A stretch of 64,000 nt of DNA from Hyposmocoma kahamanoa (lineage: Eukaryota; Arthropoda; Insecta; Lepidoptera; Cosmopterigidae): positions 10,835,233 through 10,899,232 of the forward strand of contig NW_020654810.1 in assembly GCF_003589595.1 (NCBI RefSeq), read 5' to 3'. Positions 46,384 through 58,000 of this stretch are shown here, piece by piece. A program made the position numbers and the translations under genes. How positions within the stretch are numbered: the stretch's first letter is position 1; the number at the start of each line of letters is the position of its first letter. Below the pieces are notes generated by a model. That model did no database searches, was not told the origin of the DNA, and was given only the letters and a program-made list of their open reading frames with translations.

Positions 46384-46526
46384 GGGTGCGTACAGAACTG
46401 GCGAATTCGCCGCGAATGCGTGTGTGAAAGCGACCATATCGCACAACGTAATGCACGTATGCAGCTCGCGAGCCTTTCTAACAAACAGGCGCATTTGCGG
46501 CGCATTCGACAAATCTGTACGCACCC
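46384..46526. mobile_element. 143-bp MITE with TTA target duplication
   Basis: Both ends are GGGTGCGTACAGA in inverted orientation, extending imperfectly for about 40 bp through CGCCGCGAATGCG/CGCATTTGCGGCG. TTA flanks both sides (46381-46383, 46527-46529), the duplication size of PIF/Harbinger elements. Confidence 0.82.
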
Positions 46527-46529
46527 TTA

Positions 46530-48150
46530 AAAGTGAAAAATACCGTGAAAATTCAAGAGACTTCAACAAATGAAAATTGTATGTGTGCCAAATTATAGTT
46601 TTCCTTGTGATCGGTAGGGCTGTATTGCATAACTTGCCAAAACTTATATTTTTATTTTATACGGTTTTCTAACAATTAGAACACAGGTAGATGTACAACA
46701 CTGGCGCTATTTATTAGTTACAAGATATGAAAACCTCTTAAGACCCAACAAACTACAATGGAAAAAGCGCATTTAGCGCATATAGATATACCTCCAGCAA
46801 ATACACACTCGTTTCATCATAACACGTTTTCGTCATAACATGCAATATTTTCATTACAATGTACATTGGGCGTAATATTGTCTGGGTCTGAATCTCTTCA
46901 CGTGTACATTTTGATGTACACAGGGCCTTAGAAGGTTAAAAGCATGAACTATATAATATAGCCGTAAAATTCATCCAAGGAGTAAGTTTTATTGGAAAAC
47001 GATAGCAACAAATTGGCTGAATTGAAAAACCTACTGTAGAGTCACGAATAAAGTCCATTGGAAAAATATATCCCACGTTCAAAGCAATACCATCGCTAAT
47101 TTAAAACCTTGCTTTTTCAAATTTAATCCTATTTTCATAAACTTTAAGCGCCATTTCCCAAAAGTAGGCTGTTTCATTTAGTAACGGTATTGGTTTCTAC
47201 CATGTTGCTACGTACGATATTGTAGTTGAACACACGCGCAGTTTTCCGCAGTTTGGTTTGAAATAGTCCAGAGGGTGCTGAATGGTCGTTCAAGTTCAAG
47301 TATTAGAAGGACTGAGGTTCTTTTCACTTGTACCCTAAATTAGGGCTTTATATTCTCTCTCTGTATGTAGTAGTATATAGCCGATGTCACGTGTTGGGTT
47401 TGTGTTAATTTATATTAAAATCTATTTTAAGTAAACCTCTTTTTTTTTAACTGATTTATCCTTGCTACGAATCGAGTGTGGCACATTTTTCCTTGTTCCT
47501 CGTGCTCCTACTGCATCAAAAACCGATTAAATGGGATTGTAGATCTCGTTTTTCTGATCCAAGATATGTTATAAACTCAATTTCGTTAAAAATGGCGATT
47601 ACTTTAGTTATGATAGGAGGACAAAATTGGAAACTGCAATTCATAATAATATAATAACGTTTCTTTATTATTCTAGTAATACTCTTATTACTAGAGTATG
47701 TTATTTATTATATACATATATATATTATATGTTGGGTAATATTTCAAAAAATTTGAAATAGTTGAATTGAAAAAATGGAATTTAAAAATTGGAATATAAA
47801 AAATAGATTGAAAAGTTGGAAAAATATGTGTAATTTCGAAGGCTTATATTATGTTCTACATTTAGAAATATCTTTTGAAGTTTAATTAGCGTGAATTATG
47901 AAATAAACTTGTATAGTTAAAAGACACATACTAGAAAAACGAGATTTAAAATGATTTCATTTCACAATAGCGAGAAAAACCTATATATTGGTTCCATAGT
48001 TTTCGTTCAGTAACTTCAACTTTTAACAGGTATTAACGTGAAATGTGGAAAATTAAATAAAATTTATTGGAAAAATATCCGGAAAAACATTTATTTTACG
48101 GAAAACTATTTTTTATTCATAATGGAAACTACAAAAATTCCGAGAAACTC
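46530..48150. other. Intergenic AT-rich stretch
   Basis: No gene. A hairpin-forming inverted repeat around ATTCTAGTAATA/TATTACTAGAGT lies at 47671-47698, and A-rich TTGGAA/TTGAAA words recur at 47740-47825. Confidence 0.5.
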
Positions 48151-48154
48151 AGAT

Positions 48155-48240
48155 GAGAGTTGCGAGCCCAGATTCGTGCTCACGACCTCTGCTTAAGGGG
48201 CGGTAGATCAACAAACCATTACACTAAAACGGCTTCACAA
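48155..48240 (-). repeat. tRNA-like remnant
   Basis: On the minus strand an A-box-like TTTTAGTGTAATGGTTTG and a B-box-like GGTCGTGAGCACGAATC are spaced as in a tRNA. The stems do not pair well, so it is a degraded SINE head or pseudo-tRNA. Confidence 0.5.
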
Positions 48241-48587
48241 CCCAACAAAAATATTTTATCCACAAATAATAAACAGATCAAATACATTATAAACAATTTA
48301 TTACTTATATTTGGTACAAAATATACAGCTATGAATACATTTTAACAGTCAATATATCACAGTAAACGACTTAACTTGCCAGGAATTTCAAATAAATAAT
48401 ATAGATTTATTATATGGAATACACAGAAGATAAGATACATTCTGATTTGATATACATGATCTATATATAAAGAGTTACTTTTTATTACTAAGCGAAACTT
48501 TAAAGGATCGTAGTAGAACATAATATGAACTTTATGGGAACTATCATAATCGTAAACAAAGCCAAATGTTTAATGCATAATGACATT

Positions 48588-48825
48588 TTTTATGATACTA
48601 AGTGACGGCACGAACCTGTCGTGCGCCACGTAAGCGACACGCCTGTCCATAACATTTGTAGTGTCATTTAGAGCTTTAAATTAAGCTGAGACAAGTTGAC
48701 AAGTCCCATGTGCCTGTAATTTCACCAGTACCCTTACCCTTCGTAACCGGAACGCAGTAACGCTCACATTACTGCTTGGCGGCAGAAATAGGTAAGGCCG
48801 GAGTACTTCCTAATAAGTACTACTA
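48588..48825 (-). repeat. Repeat family A, copy 10
   Basis: From the 3' end (TGATACTAAGTGACGGCACG) to GGAAGTACTCCGGCCTTACC on the minus strand. Internal deletions shorten it to about 235 bp. Confidence 0.78.
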
Positions 48826-48920
48826 ACTGCTGCCGATTTTGTTTCGTTCAGTAATAAAGAGAGTACGTTGTGTCCATTACATATATTCGTAATGCTTTGG
48901 AATATAACATGAACACTTAA

Positions 48921-49292
48921 GGCCGGCGCAGAGTGACGTCGCGGCATGGCACGGCACGGCAAAGGATTTTATTTTTAATCAAGTTATTTTTATCCTATTT
49001 CATCGAGGTTAAAATTCATATTATTTTATTTCGATACAATTATACCGCGGCACGTCGTGGCATGCCGTTTCATTCCACAGACGTCCCGCAAGTCACGTCG
49101 GTCACAGAATTATGACAATTAAACTAATTGAAATAAGGTTTGAAACTAGTGCGGCGGCGATTTCGGCGAATGGCGCGCAGCGAATGTGCCGCGGCATGCC
49201 GCAACGCGCTTCGGCATGCCGCGACTCGCTTCGACATGCTTCGACATGCCGCGGCATGCCGTGCCGTGCCGCGACGTCAGTCTGCGCCGGCC
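48921..49292. mobile_element. GC-rich TIR element flanked by TTAA, 372 bp
   Basis: Ends are GGCCGGCGCAGA in inverted orientation, followed by near-matching GACGTCGCGGCA and GGCACGGCACGGCA arms. TTAA flanks both ends (48917-48920, 49293-49296). The interior is rich in GCGGCATGCCG words. TTAA fits piggyBac-type insertion; a 3-bp TTA/TAA duplication cannot be excluded. No coding capacity. Confidence 0.85.
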
Positions 49293-49500
49293 TTAACACT
49301 ATACTGAGATCGGCCGTTAGGTTACGTTTTAATCCTATATCATCTGCACAAGTTACGTAGCTCAGTCATCGCGGCTTGAGACACCGAATTTTTGTTCTTC
49401 TCTGTTTTATATCTGAAAAACAAACACCAACCGTTAAACCGTTAGTCAAAGAATCAATCAATTTAATTTTGTAATACACGGCGGACTTAACGCCATAAGG

Positions 49501-49765
49501 CAGGGTTTCTTAACCTGCGGTTCATGGGCCGCTAAGGGGTCCCTGTTTTGAACACCGGGGATCCATGGCGAGCTAACCTAACATGATGCATTAATATCAA
49601 AATCGTTTACAATATTCTGTGAGTAATTAGGTACTGTGCGCGTGACCTTCTTGAATTTTCGCGTGGGCTTTTTGAATTTTTTTCTTCATCTTTTCGGAAA
49701 GTATGCGTGGGCTCTTTGAAAATGTGAGAGGGGTCCATAACTAGAAAAACGGTTAAGAAACCCTA
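49501..49765. mobile_element. hAT-like MITE, about 265 bp
   Basis: It starts CAGGGTTTCTTAACC and ends GGTTAAGAAACCCTA. Flanking CCATAAGG (49493-49500) and CCATAAAA (49766-49773) agree at 6 of 8 positions, the duplication length of hAT elements. The interior has GGGGATCCATGGCG but no frame. Confidence 0.78.
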
Positions 49766-49948
49766 CCATAAAATATTCTCTACCACTTAGCCATTGTTGG
49801 GCAAAATTGAAAAAAAAAACAATAATTTGGTATAGTTAAAGAATTATTATTTGTTATCCGTTCTATTATAATAGGGTAACAAAACCATTAATACTTCTTT
49901 TACATAAAACGTACATGAACTTAATGATCTTGGTCCATCGTACAGGAT

Positions 49949-50017
49949 CAAGAGCACGTCAAGCTTTACACTTATGACTTAAATCCAATACAAAGTGTCA
50001 AGCTTGATGTGCTCTTG
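49949..50017. ncRNA. Candidate microRNA-like hairpin
   Basis: Arms 49949-49973 and 49993-50017 are 25 nt each, complementary except one mismatch and one G-U pair (on the + strand), around a 19-nt loop. The size and near-perfect stem fit a pre-miRNA. It could equally be a short MITE. I do not recognise the arms as a known microRNA. Confidence 0.35.
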
Positions 50018-50159
50018 ACTATACAAGTTATGGATGCGCTAAATGCTTTTTTTAAATTCTAGTTTTGAATGATTTCTTTACTCACAGGGACTTTTTTTTA
50101 AACTGTAGGTACTTCGTAAAATATTAATAATTCCACATAAAGACTACCAACTTTAGAAT

Positions 50160-50330
50160 TATGTGCCAATGCGTAAAAGTATTTAAGCTAGTTATTTGTA
50201 CTATACAGATGGCACGTGCGTTACCGAGACGGTTCGCTCTTTTGTACTATTGTACTCTAACGATGAAGCGGTAAAACGAAGCTGTGCAAGTAATATTTCG
50301 ACATTACTATACAGAATTTCCTTGATGAAA
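50160..50330. repeat. Repeat family H, copy 2
   Basis: Matches 2490-2640 in the same orientation, from GTGCCAATGCGTAAAAGTAT through GCACGTGCGTTACCGAG to CTATACAGAATTTCC. Confidence 0.7.
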
Positions 50331-50342
50331 AAATAAGCTCTC

Positions 50343-50447
50343 AGCAGGGCTAGCAAAATAGAATAGGGATTTCTGTGCGAGAATAGCAGTATCTCGCGCT
50401 TTATGTCGTTCTCGCGCAAGTCGCGCCCTCTGGTGCTAGCCCTACTA
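50343..50447. repeat. Small TIR element, about 105 bp
   Basis: Ends AGCAGGGCTAGCA and TGCTAGCCCTACT are inverted repeats with one change. The interior has GAGAATAGCAGTATCTCGCG. A target duplication was not established. Confidence 0.65.
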
Positions 50448-50714
50448 AAATATTGAGATCATGTGGCCACAAAGTTATCCAAAAAACCTAACGTGTACAT
50501 GGGGCGATAAAATTTTCTTGCGACGATGTAGTGACAGCTCTCAACCATATACTTTGATATTGTGTTAACATATTCCACGGGATTTTGTATAAAATTATAA
50601 ATTAGTCAGGTATCCTTGATTAGTGAGCGTCATCTATTAAGTTTGGCGTGAAAAAACGGACATAAATAACGCCATATAATGTGGACAAAACAAATACTAG
50701 CTGTAATTGTGCAA

Positions 50715-50884
50715 TCAAGACTGGAAGTGCAATAAAATTTTCTCTGTCACCGGGTACAGATTCACTCCAACAGGTGGAAAATTACATGTGTATTGGCCAC
50801 ATCCAGTCTCTTTAATACCTAAACGACATCTTTCAACAGTAGTAAGTATTTCGGTAAACTGTTTCCAAGGATAAGCTGGGTGGC
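50715..50884 (-). other. Exon-like open frame of unknown origin
   Basis: A strong acceptor (TTTGTTTTATAATATCAG) precedes a 56-codon open frame with phase 1 entry: HPAYPWKQFTEILTTVERC, then four Cys in all, ending KILLHFQS and TGA. It does not match the spatacsin C-terminus and its phase does not fit the exon ending at 51936. I do not recognise it. Confidence 0.3.
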
Positions 50885-51935
50885 CTGATATTATAAAACA
50901 AACGATAGAGATTAGATGAAGTGTTTCTTACTTGTAAAAAAATTACATGAGCGATAAGAGCACTTATGTAGCTTTTGTTTAGACTACAGTTATGATTGTA
51001 ATACGACGACTTTATTTGCTAACTTCCGAGTACTCTGAATACTTCTGAGAAATTTTCATAGTGTTTTACGATTTAACTCTTACCTACTCGTATATTCATT
51101 TTTTTAAGAAACAAAACATATTTAAAGGTGACGAGCATTTAAATACCTATCAATTAACATTAGAATCATATGCAAAATAGTTTTTTACTATTTTTAAAAT
51201 AAATTAAAAACAATCCCGGGTAGTGGCGGAATTTGCGGAAAATTTGCGAAAATGGCCTGAAAAAACAAAGATCGCGAGGAAGAAAATTTACGAATCCTAC
51301 CAATATTCACAATATAATGACCTAAAAAAGGTTTTAATACAACCTATAATTAATACAATATAAATATTTAATACAATATAAAGTTATGTGTTTGAGTGAT
51401 ATTTTACTCCAAAAAGTCTTTTAATAATGAATAAGTTTATTTTTTTCTAAAAAACAATCCCAAGGTGCAAGGACCTTCACTTTGATGACTTTCTAAGAAT
51501 GTGATTCCAATATGATATCAAATGTTAAAGTTTTAACACCATCGGAAAAAGTACACCTGACGATCATTTTGATAGGTAATAATTGCAAAACTAAATAGTA
51601 ATGGCATTCATTACAGTCGAAATCTTCAGCTATCACTCAATGTCAACAATCGCGCCACAAGTTGTAATTTTGACGTTTATTTTCTATTTTATCTTTGCTT
51701 GGTAGGGATGTCTGAAAATTTCAAGTGATTACCTGTTATTTTGAGAAATACTAGCAAAAATTTGAAGGCAATTCGAGGTACCGCACTGGAATAAGCAGAA
51801 AAAAAGTGGACAGCGGCGGTATTGTTTTTGTTTGGCAACCATAGTTATCAATAACGTTTGGTGCAACAGCGTCATTGGCAACTATAGTTGCCAATAACAG
51901 TTCAGTGACGTTACGATTAGCACTCCATAACATAC

Positions 51936-52082
51936 CTGTTTAAAAACTGGTGCGCGATGTCGGGGCGATAGTTGGCCATGTCTCGCAAGTATGCCTGGTC
52001 GTTGGTGAGCGTGCGCCGGTATGCGAGTTCATGCCACGCCTCGCCGCCGCGGCCGGCCAGCAGCACAAGACCTTCCATGAAA
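51936..52082 (-). CDS. SPG11: Spatacsin exon, last one identified
   Basis: FMEGLVLLAGRGGEAWHELA, then YRRTLTNDQAYLRDMANYRP and DIAHQFLNR. It matches the family AEAY...WAEILYQ...YLEEF...IFEEIS segment. The donor (AACAG then GTATGT) is strong, so about 50 further residues are expected in an exon to the left. Without splicing the frame would end YVMEC and stop. Confidence 0.85.
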
Positions 52083-55000
52083 CTGTTAAAAATAATACCC
52101 ATTTACTAAATAATATCACTAAAACACATATATTGCCAGTAGCACTATTTTTTTTATGATACCAAGTGAAGGGACACGCCTGTCCATAACAGTTGTAGTG
52201 CAACTCAGTTTTATACATCGTAAAGATCTGTGGCCGTCACCATGACGTTGACAAGTCCAACGTTCCTGTGATTTCATCAGCACCCTTCAAAACCGGAACG
52301 CAGTAATGCTCACGTTAGTGCTTGGCGCCAGAATTAGGTAAGGCAGCAGTACGTCTCTGGACGAACTCTCACAAGGAGCTCTACTGCTATCAAATACAAC
52401 AACGTAACATCCATTTACTCTGAGTCTGAACTCACCTCAAATATTCGCTAACAAGCCTATACATCTGCTCAGTACTTCTATTCAGTATCAGTCTCGTAGG
52501 TGACGCGTTCAGCAAAGACATTTGTAGTGCGATCTGTTGCGCAAGCGCTGCCATTTCACCCGCGAAACCCATGCAACCTCCTTGGAGATACAATTCAGAG
52601 GCATCAGTACAATGATTCAAGGCAGTGTCTAATAACAAACGGGTCTGCGCGTTATCATGTATTTGAAGCCACGTAGGTTGCTGAAAAGGTTTTTTCGATG
52701 TTGCCTTAGCTGCGTCTAAAGCCATTTTCTCTAAATCATCGATCAACGAGTATGCCTGCTTCCTCTTCACGTTAGCAGCTTCTGCGTACATGTTGAAGTG
52801 CAACGCAACCATGATGTAAGTATCCGTGTCACCAGGACAGTAGGTTTTGAGAAAATCGAGAAGTCCTTGTTTAAATTCTGCTATTTTTTCTGGCTGCTGA
52901 CCTAGCATGTAGTCGAATTGACCGAGAAGGAACTCGAACTGATGGTTGTCGCGTAGTGCCTGAAATGAGATAATAACACTAAAACTTTACAATTATCAAT
53001 GTAAAAAATTTATGTCAAAATCTATATTTCAAAGTTACTGAAATGCAAAAAAATAGATTGTATATACAAATTTTGCAGACTGATTTCACATCACATTTCC
53101 TTCATGTTTACGCAATGACTTTTACCTATTCTTAAAGTAATGGATCCAAATTAACACCCTTGATAAGAAATTTAAAATAAATAGACAGTTTCGCCATCTC
53201 CTGAATAATCACTCTTTATAAGATACGAGTTTGAGATAATAAGGCGTCGATAATCTAGAACGTATTAGGCAGTGTCAAATTGAATAATTACCTAATTATT
53301 ATTGACACAAAGATCAAACATAAAGAAAAAAAAATTACCGGACCCAAACCAGAGTCTGTTGCCATGCTAGGGCCACCGCTCTTAACCATCTGAGCTAATT
53401 TAGAATATATGCATTTTCTTTGCGTTCGATCTCTCTGTCAGTGAGAGGTAAAGTACCTTAAGTGCCAAATAGTAACTTACAGTAACTTAGTAACTTTTAC
53501 AACAAAACGTTTTCATGACAATGATGTTCTCTTGCACTAACTTAGGCACGTCTTAAATCAATGCTTGCATTGTATAAGACACTCCTAATACATCGTGTGA
53601 AGAGTGTCTTATCAATTTAGGCATTGATTTAAAACGTACTTAAGTTTAGTGCAAGTGGACAAGTGTCTTTTAATTTGGGCATTTTAAACCAATGTCAAAG
53701 TTAAATAAAAAAAACAGACGACGATAGAACGAATGTCCACTTGCTAAACTTAAGTGCGTCTTCAACCAGTGCATGCAATGCAAAATACACTGTTAATACA
53801 TTATGTTAAAAATGTCTTATTATAGAGCATTGGTTTAAGACGTACTTAAGTTTAGTGCAAAAGGACAATAATGTCTTTTACCAATGATTTATTTTTAGCA
53901 TTCTAAATCAATGTTTGTAAAAACATCTAAATTCCAAAACATGGACGCAAGGTTCTTTTCCTCTCACCTACAGCTTTGTATCAATAATAATAACAAACTA
54001 GTAGTGTATTTTCACAAAAAACACATGAAAATCAATGTAGTAAAACATCGTGATATTGAATAAATAAAAATTACCTATTAACTTGAGAAATATAAAAAAT
54101 TTGAAACTGAACAATTTACGTAACACTGGAGGTATTACCTTCGGCTTGTCTTGTTGTGAAGTCTGAATATCAAGGAAGAAACAATAATTAATTGCAGTTT
54201 TCATACCTGGAAGACATAAGCGCACTCTGTATATCTCGCGAGGCCGCACAGCAGTCGCACCATGAGTCGCCATGAACGTGAAGCTAGCAAACGCGCCGTG
54301 AGCGCCGCGGCCGATACGAGAACTACTGCCACGCCCTCAGTGTCGCACGCGCCGCTGAAGCACTCGTGTGCTAGTACTAGAAGCTCGATTGAGATTATGT
54401 TCACCTGGGTAACGATCAAATACGATTTCTGTGGTTGTTTGAAAAACAATATCGGAACGTAAGTATTAGTGTCCTATGCTGGTCAACGCCATCGATGGTC
54501 TATGCTTAGTATTGAGAAATATTTAATTACATTATTTTACGTGGGGATTATTATTTATTTGTGATTGATTGATGATTGTTTTCTTTGCCTAATGGTTATT
54601 TATGTCAATGTAAAATTGCCTCTGCACCATCAATGGAACTGTCTAATGGTACTATGGTAAAGAAAATAATTTATTTAGTGTTCGAATGTACAATTTGAAC
54701 TTAATCTGTGATAAAATATGTATATAATCTATTTGATGTGCTCTATTCCATGACAAACCATGGCAGAATAACAGCGTGGGATATAGTTCTTATATGTGAG
54801 TCATCATACGCTCTTTTACATGCCTATTTTTATTTGTTACAATTATAGATAATTTGTTTTCATCTTCTTCTTTTACAGTTATGTTTTTTTTATATATGTA
54901 GTTAGTTCATGTTTCCTTTGCATGTCAAATAAATACAATTTTATTTATAAATTTAATTCATGAACGAATGTCAAATGTTACAGAAAATTAGTTGTGACGT

Positions 55001-58000
55001 ACGATCGGCTGATCAAAGACGTAACTCCACGAGATTTTCTAATTCTTCCGACATATTCAAATCAAGCCTAACATAAAATGAAAACACAAGACATTATACG
55101 GTGTTGTCTTGTCTATCACCACCCTTTAATATAGCAATTTCATCGGTACTGAATTGATTCCGGTTTTATTAATATAATATAAAATATTCAGCAAACCGTG
55201 TGTGTATTCTAAACCGTGAATCGAAATTAAGCTTACCTGTTTAGTAGACAACTTCGCTCCTTTAGTAATCTTCCTTATATTCGACTTAACCTCGTAAGGA
55301 ATGTGAATATCTCTTCTAGTAACTACATCGAACAGATTTCTTCTCGTGTCTCTTGTCATCTTAGGACCGACAGTGTAAACCGTAGAAATCGAAAACACGG
55401 ACTCTGTATCAGCAGACATCAAAGTTCCTTCCTCAGTCACTACCGACGATTGGGCTGACGAAATATCATCTCTTTCAACGTTTTGATACTCTTCGTCAAT
55501 TAAAGTTTCCACGTCTAAATTACTGTCATCCAGCAAGTTTTCTGGAAGTTTTGATGCTGTTGTGGCTTTGTATATCTTTTGGAATGCCATCAAATGGTCT
55601 AATATGAACCTGCCTATTTGGCTGCAAGCGTCAGGTCTCATGTTAAGAAACATCTCAATGTCCGAATTAAGTGTGTAGCCCCAAAGTGTATATTTGAAAT
55701 GTTCTTTTTGACGAAAGGTAGATGTTTTTAAAAGATGAGGTGATATTATAGCGGCAACCATTTCGCGACATAGGTATTCTGCGACCTGTTAAAATATATA
55801 CTACTAAAGGGCGCCTTCAAATTAGGCGCTTGTAGAAGTGCTGCAGTGGTGCGACCGTAACGCGGCAGCCGCGCTTCTGTAATTTTTAGTTCACTAAAGA
55901 GTGAAATACGTAGACAGCGGGTGCTGGTCGGGCGCGAGTCGGGTCGGGATTGCGGGGGGTCTAATTCCATGTATTTATATGGCGTCTCGCGCCCGCGCTC
56001 GGTTCCGGCCCGACCCGCGCCCGACCCGCACCCGCTCTCTGCGTGTTTTGCGCTTTATTGTGACTGCAAAAGTGGCACGCGCGACACACGACAGTGGGGC
56101 CACTGCAGCACTTCTATAAGCGTCTATTTATATATATATGATATGATATGTTGAGTGTGTGCGTTATTTATATTTTATTTATATTTGAAGGCGTCCTAAT
56201 AGCCAACTTAGAATACACACATATGCACACTTATATATAAAATAAACACCGACGACGTCGGTGGCCCAACGGTTTGTGCTGTGTGTGTTGGATGAGGAGG
56301 TCCCAGGTTCCATTTCCGTTTGGACCAATTTGGGAAATAAACGCTTCTATATTGGTTCTGGTCTTGGTGTTCCGGATATTTCCCCAGGGTGAATTCCGTT
56401 GCTCTGGTACTCATAATACAGGGACTTTCCTAGTTTGAGACCAGGTAATTGGTGTGGTTGTTATTATATTTATATTAGTGAGACTGAGGATCCAGGCAGT
56501 TCATATTTTTCGAGATATTTTCCGTTCACATTTCAATTTTCTCATCAAATTATATGAAATAATCTTATCTAGAAACAACTATGATTTATTACCTGCTTAG
56601 AAGGGATATTGAAGGTTCGGAAAACGAGATTGGCAAGCAACATGCGCGCGCGCCCGCTTACTAAATTGATGAAATCTACAGAATGATTTTGATACTTCAA
56701 CACTGCATTGTATGACCACCCGATCTGCAACGCTATGCGGTAATAGCTTGTCACCTGTGGTCACAATGTTGAAAATAGATTATTAAATTGTTTACAATAA
56801 AAAAATAATTTGAAATAATGAAATCATCGAGTATATAACCAGAAATATAGAAGAAATGTCATTTAATTTCTTTGATAACTATTCTGCCATGTCATTACGG
56901 TGACAACTGCGCTCCGATTGGCCAGTCCGAATTCGAAACAATTGACCATCGTAAATTGTTTCACTTTAAATCGACGAGTTTAAATTGAGCTTTGCTATAA
57001 TGGACGAAAACTGAAAAATTACATAATTTAATATTTACTAACCGATGAAATTTGATTCCGTTTGTTTTGTAATTAGATGTTTTCCTGTTTTTCCCACAAC
57101 ACCGAATGGAACAGCCCCCAATAGTTAGAGATATTATCTTTGTTATAATAAATACAGAATATTTTTGGAATATACGGAGACATACATAGAGGCCAGTTGT
57201 TGGCGCTGTACTATTTCAGCTTTCTATAAAAGTGATGTCAGTACCATTTGACTGATGAGTTGCCAGGAATGGATGGCCCTTTCTGATTTCATTTCGGATT
57301 ATATACTCGATTACTGAAATTAATAAAATTGTACAATTCCAAGTCTTGTCTGCAAATTACCTGCTTCGCAACTGTGATACCACTCCGAGCAGCCAATGCA
57401 TCAAGCGCGGACAAACGGTCAGCTTCTTCCCTAGCGGCCAAGTGCGGTATACTTTCAGACGCAACGTCTTGCTTCTCTTGGATCACAACTAATTCTTCAA
57501 AACTAGCATCGGATGTCTCTGAAACTGATCATCGCGTTTTACTATTAATATGTACGAAAAATATAAAAATCGGTTTTTTTATATTTTCCCCTAGTTTGTC
57601 ACTCCTAGGTGGACATTTTTCTTCAAATTTAAAAAAAATCGACCACTACCGAGGGATATGGAGAAAAAGTTGATGTAAGTAAGAAATATAGTAATAACAA
57701 TAATCATTTATTTGTCTTGAATACAGAGATATATTTTGTAATAAATTCGAACAAGGTGGTCATTAGCAAGACCAAACGATTTATGACATAACCTTGTTAA
57801 AGTATTGTAATTAAGGTATTTTATTTTAGGACATCGATCATCCATTCCAAACGCTGTGCAAGTATTCGTGACAATATTTACGAAAAGTTGAAGCGTACGA
57901 ACAGGGCTCCTCCATGAAGAAAATTTGGCTTATAGATCAACAAGCAGGCCAAACGGCCTAACTAATGAACGGATTGAGTCTTCACATGTCTTAGACGTTT

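Noticed and set aside
51200..51280. Minus-strand acceptor (TTTGTTTTTTCAG) with a short frame that could fit the spatacsin phase
   Set aside because: The peptide (PFSQIFRKFRHYPG) is not like the spatacsin C-terminus; kept only as an outside possibility.
51751..51933. 60-codon minus-strand frame just past the last spatacsin exon, a possible C-terminus
   Set aside because: It is in a different frame from the exon at 51936-52082 and does not resemble the spatacsin tail.
53330..53410. Possible tRNA gene on the minus strand (TTAGCTCAGATGGTTAAGAG)
   Set aside because: The T arm is degraded and the sequence belongs to repeat family E with inverted arms.
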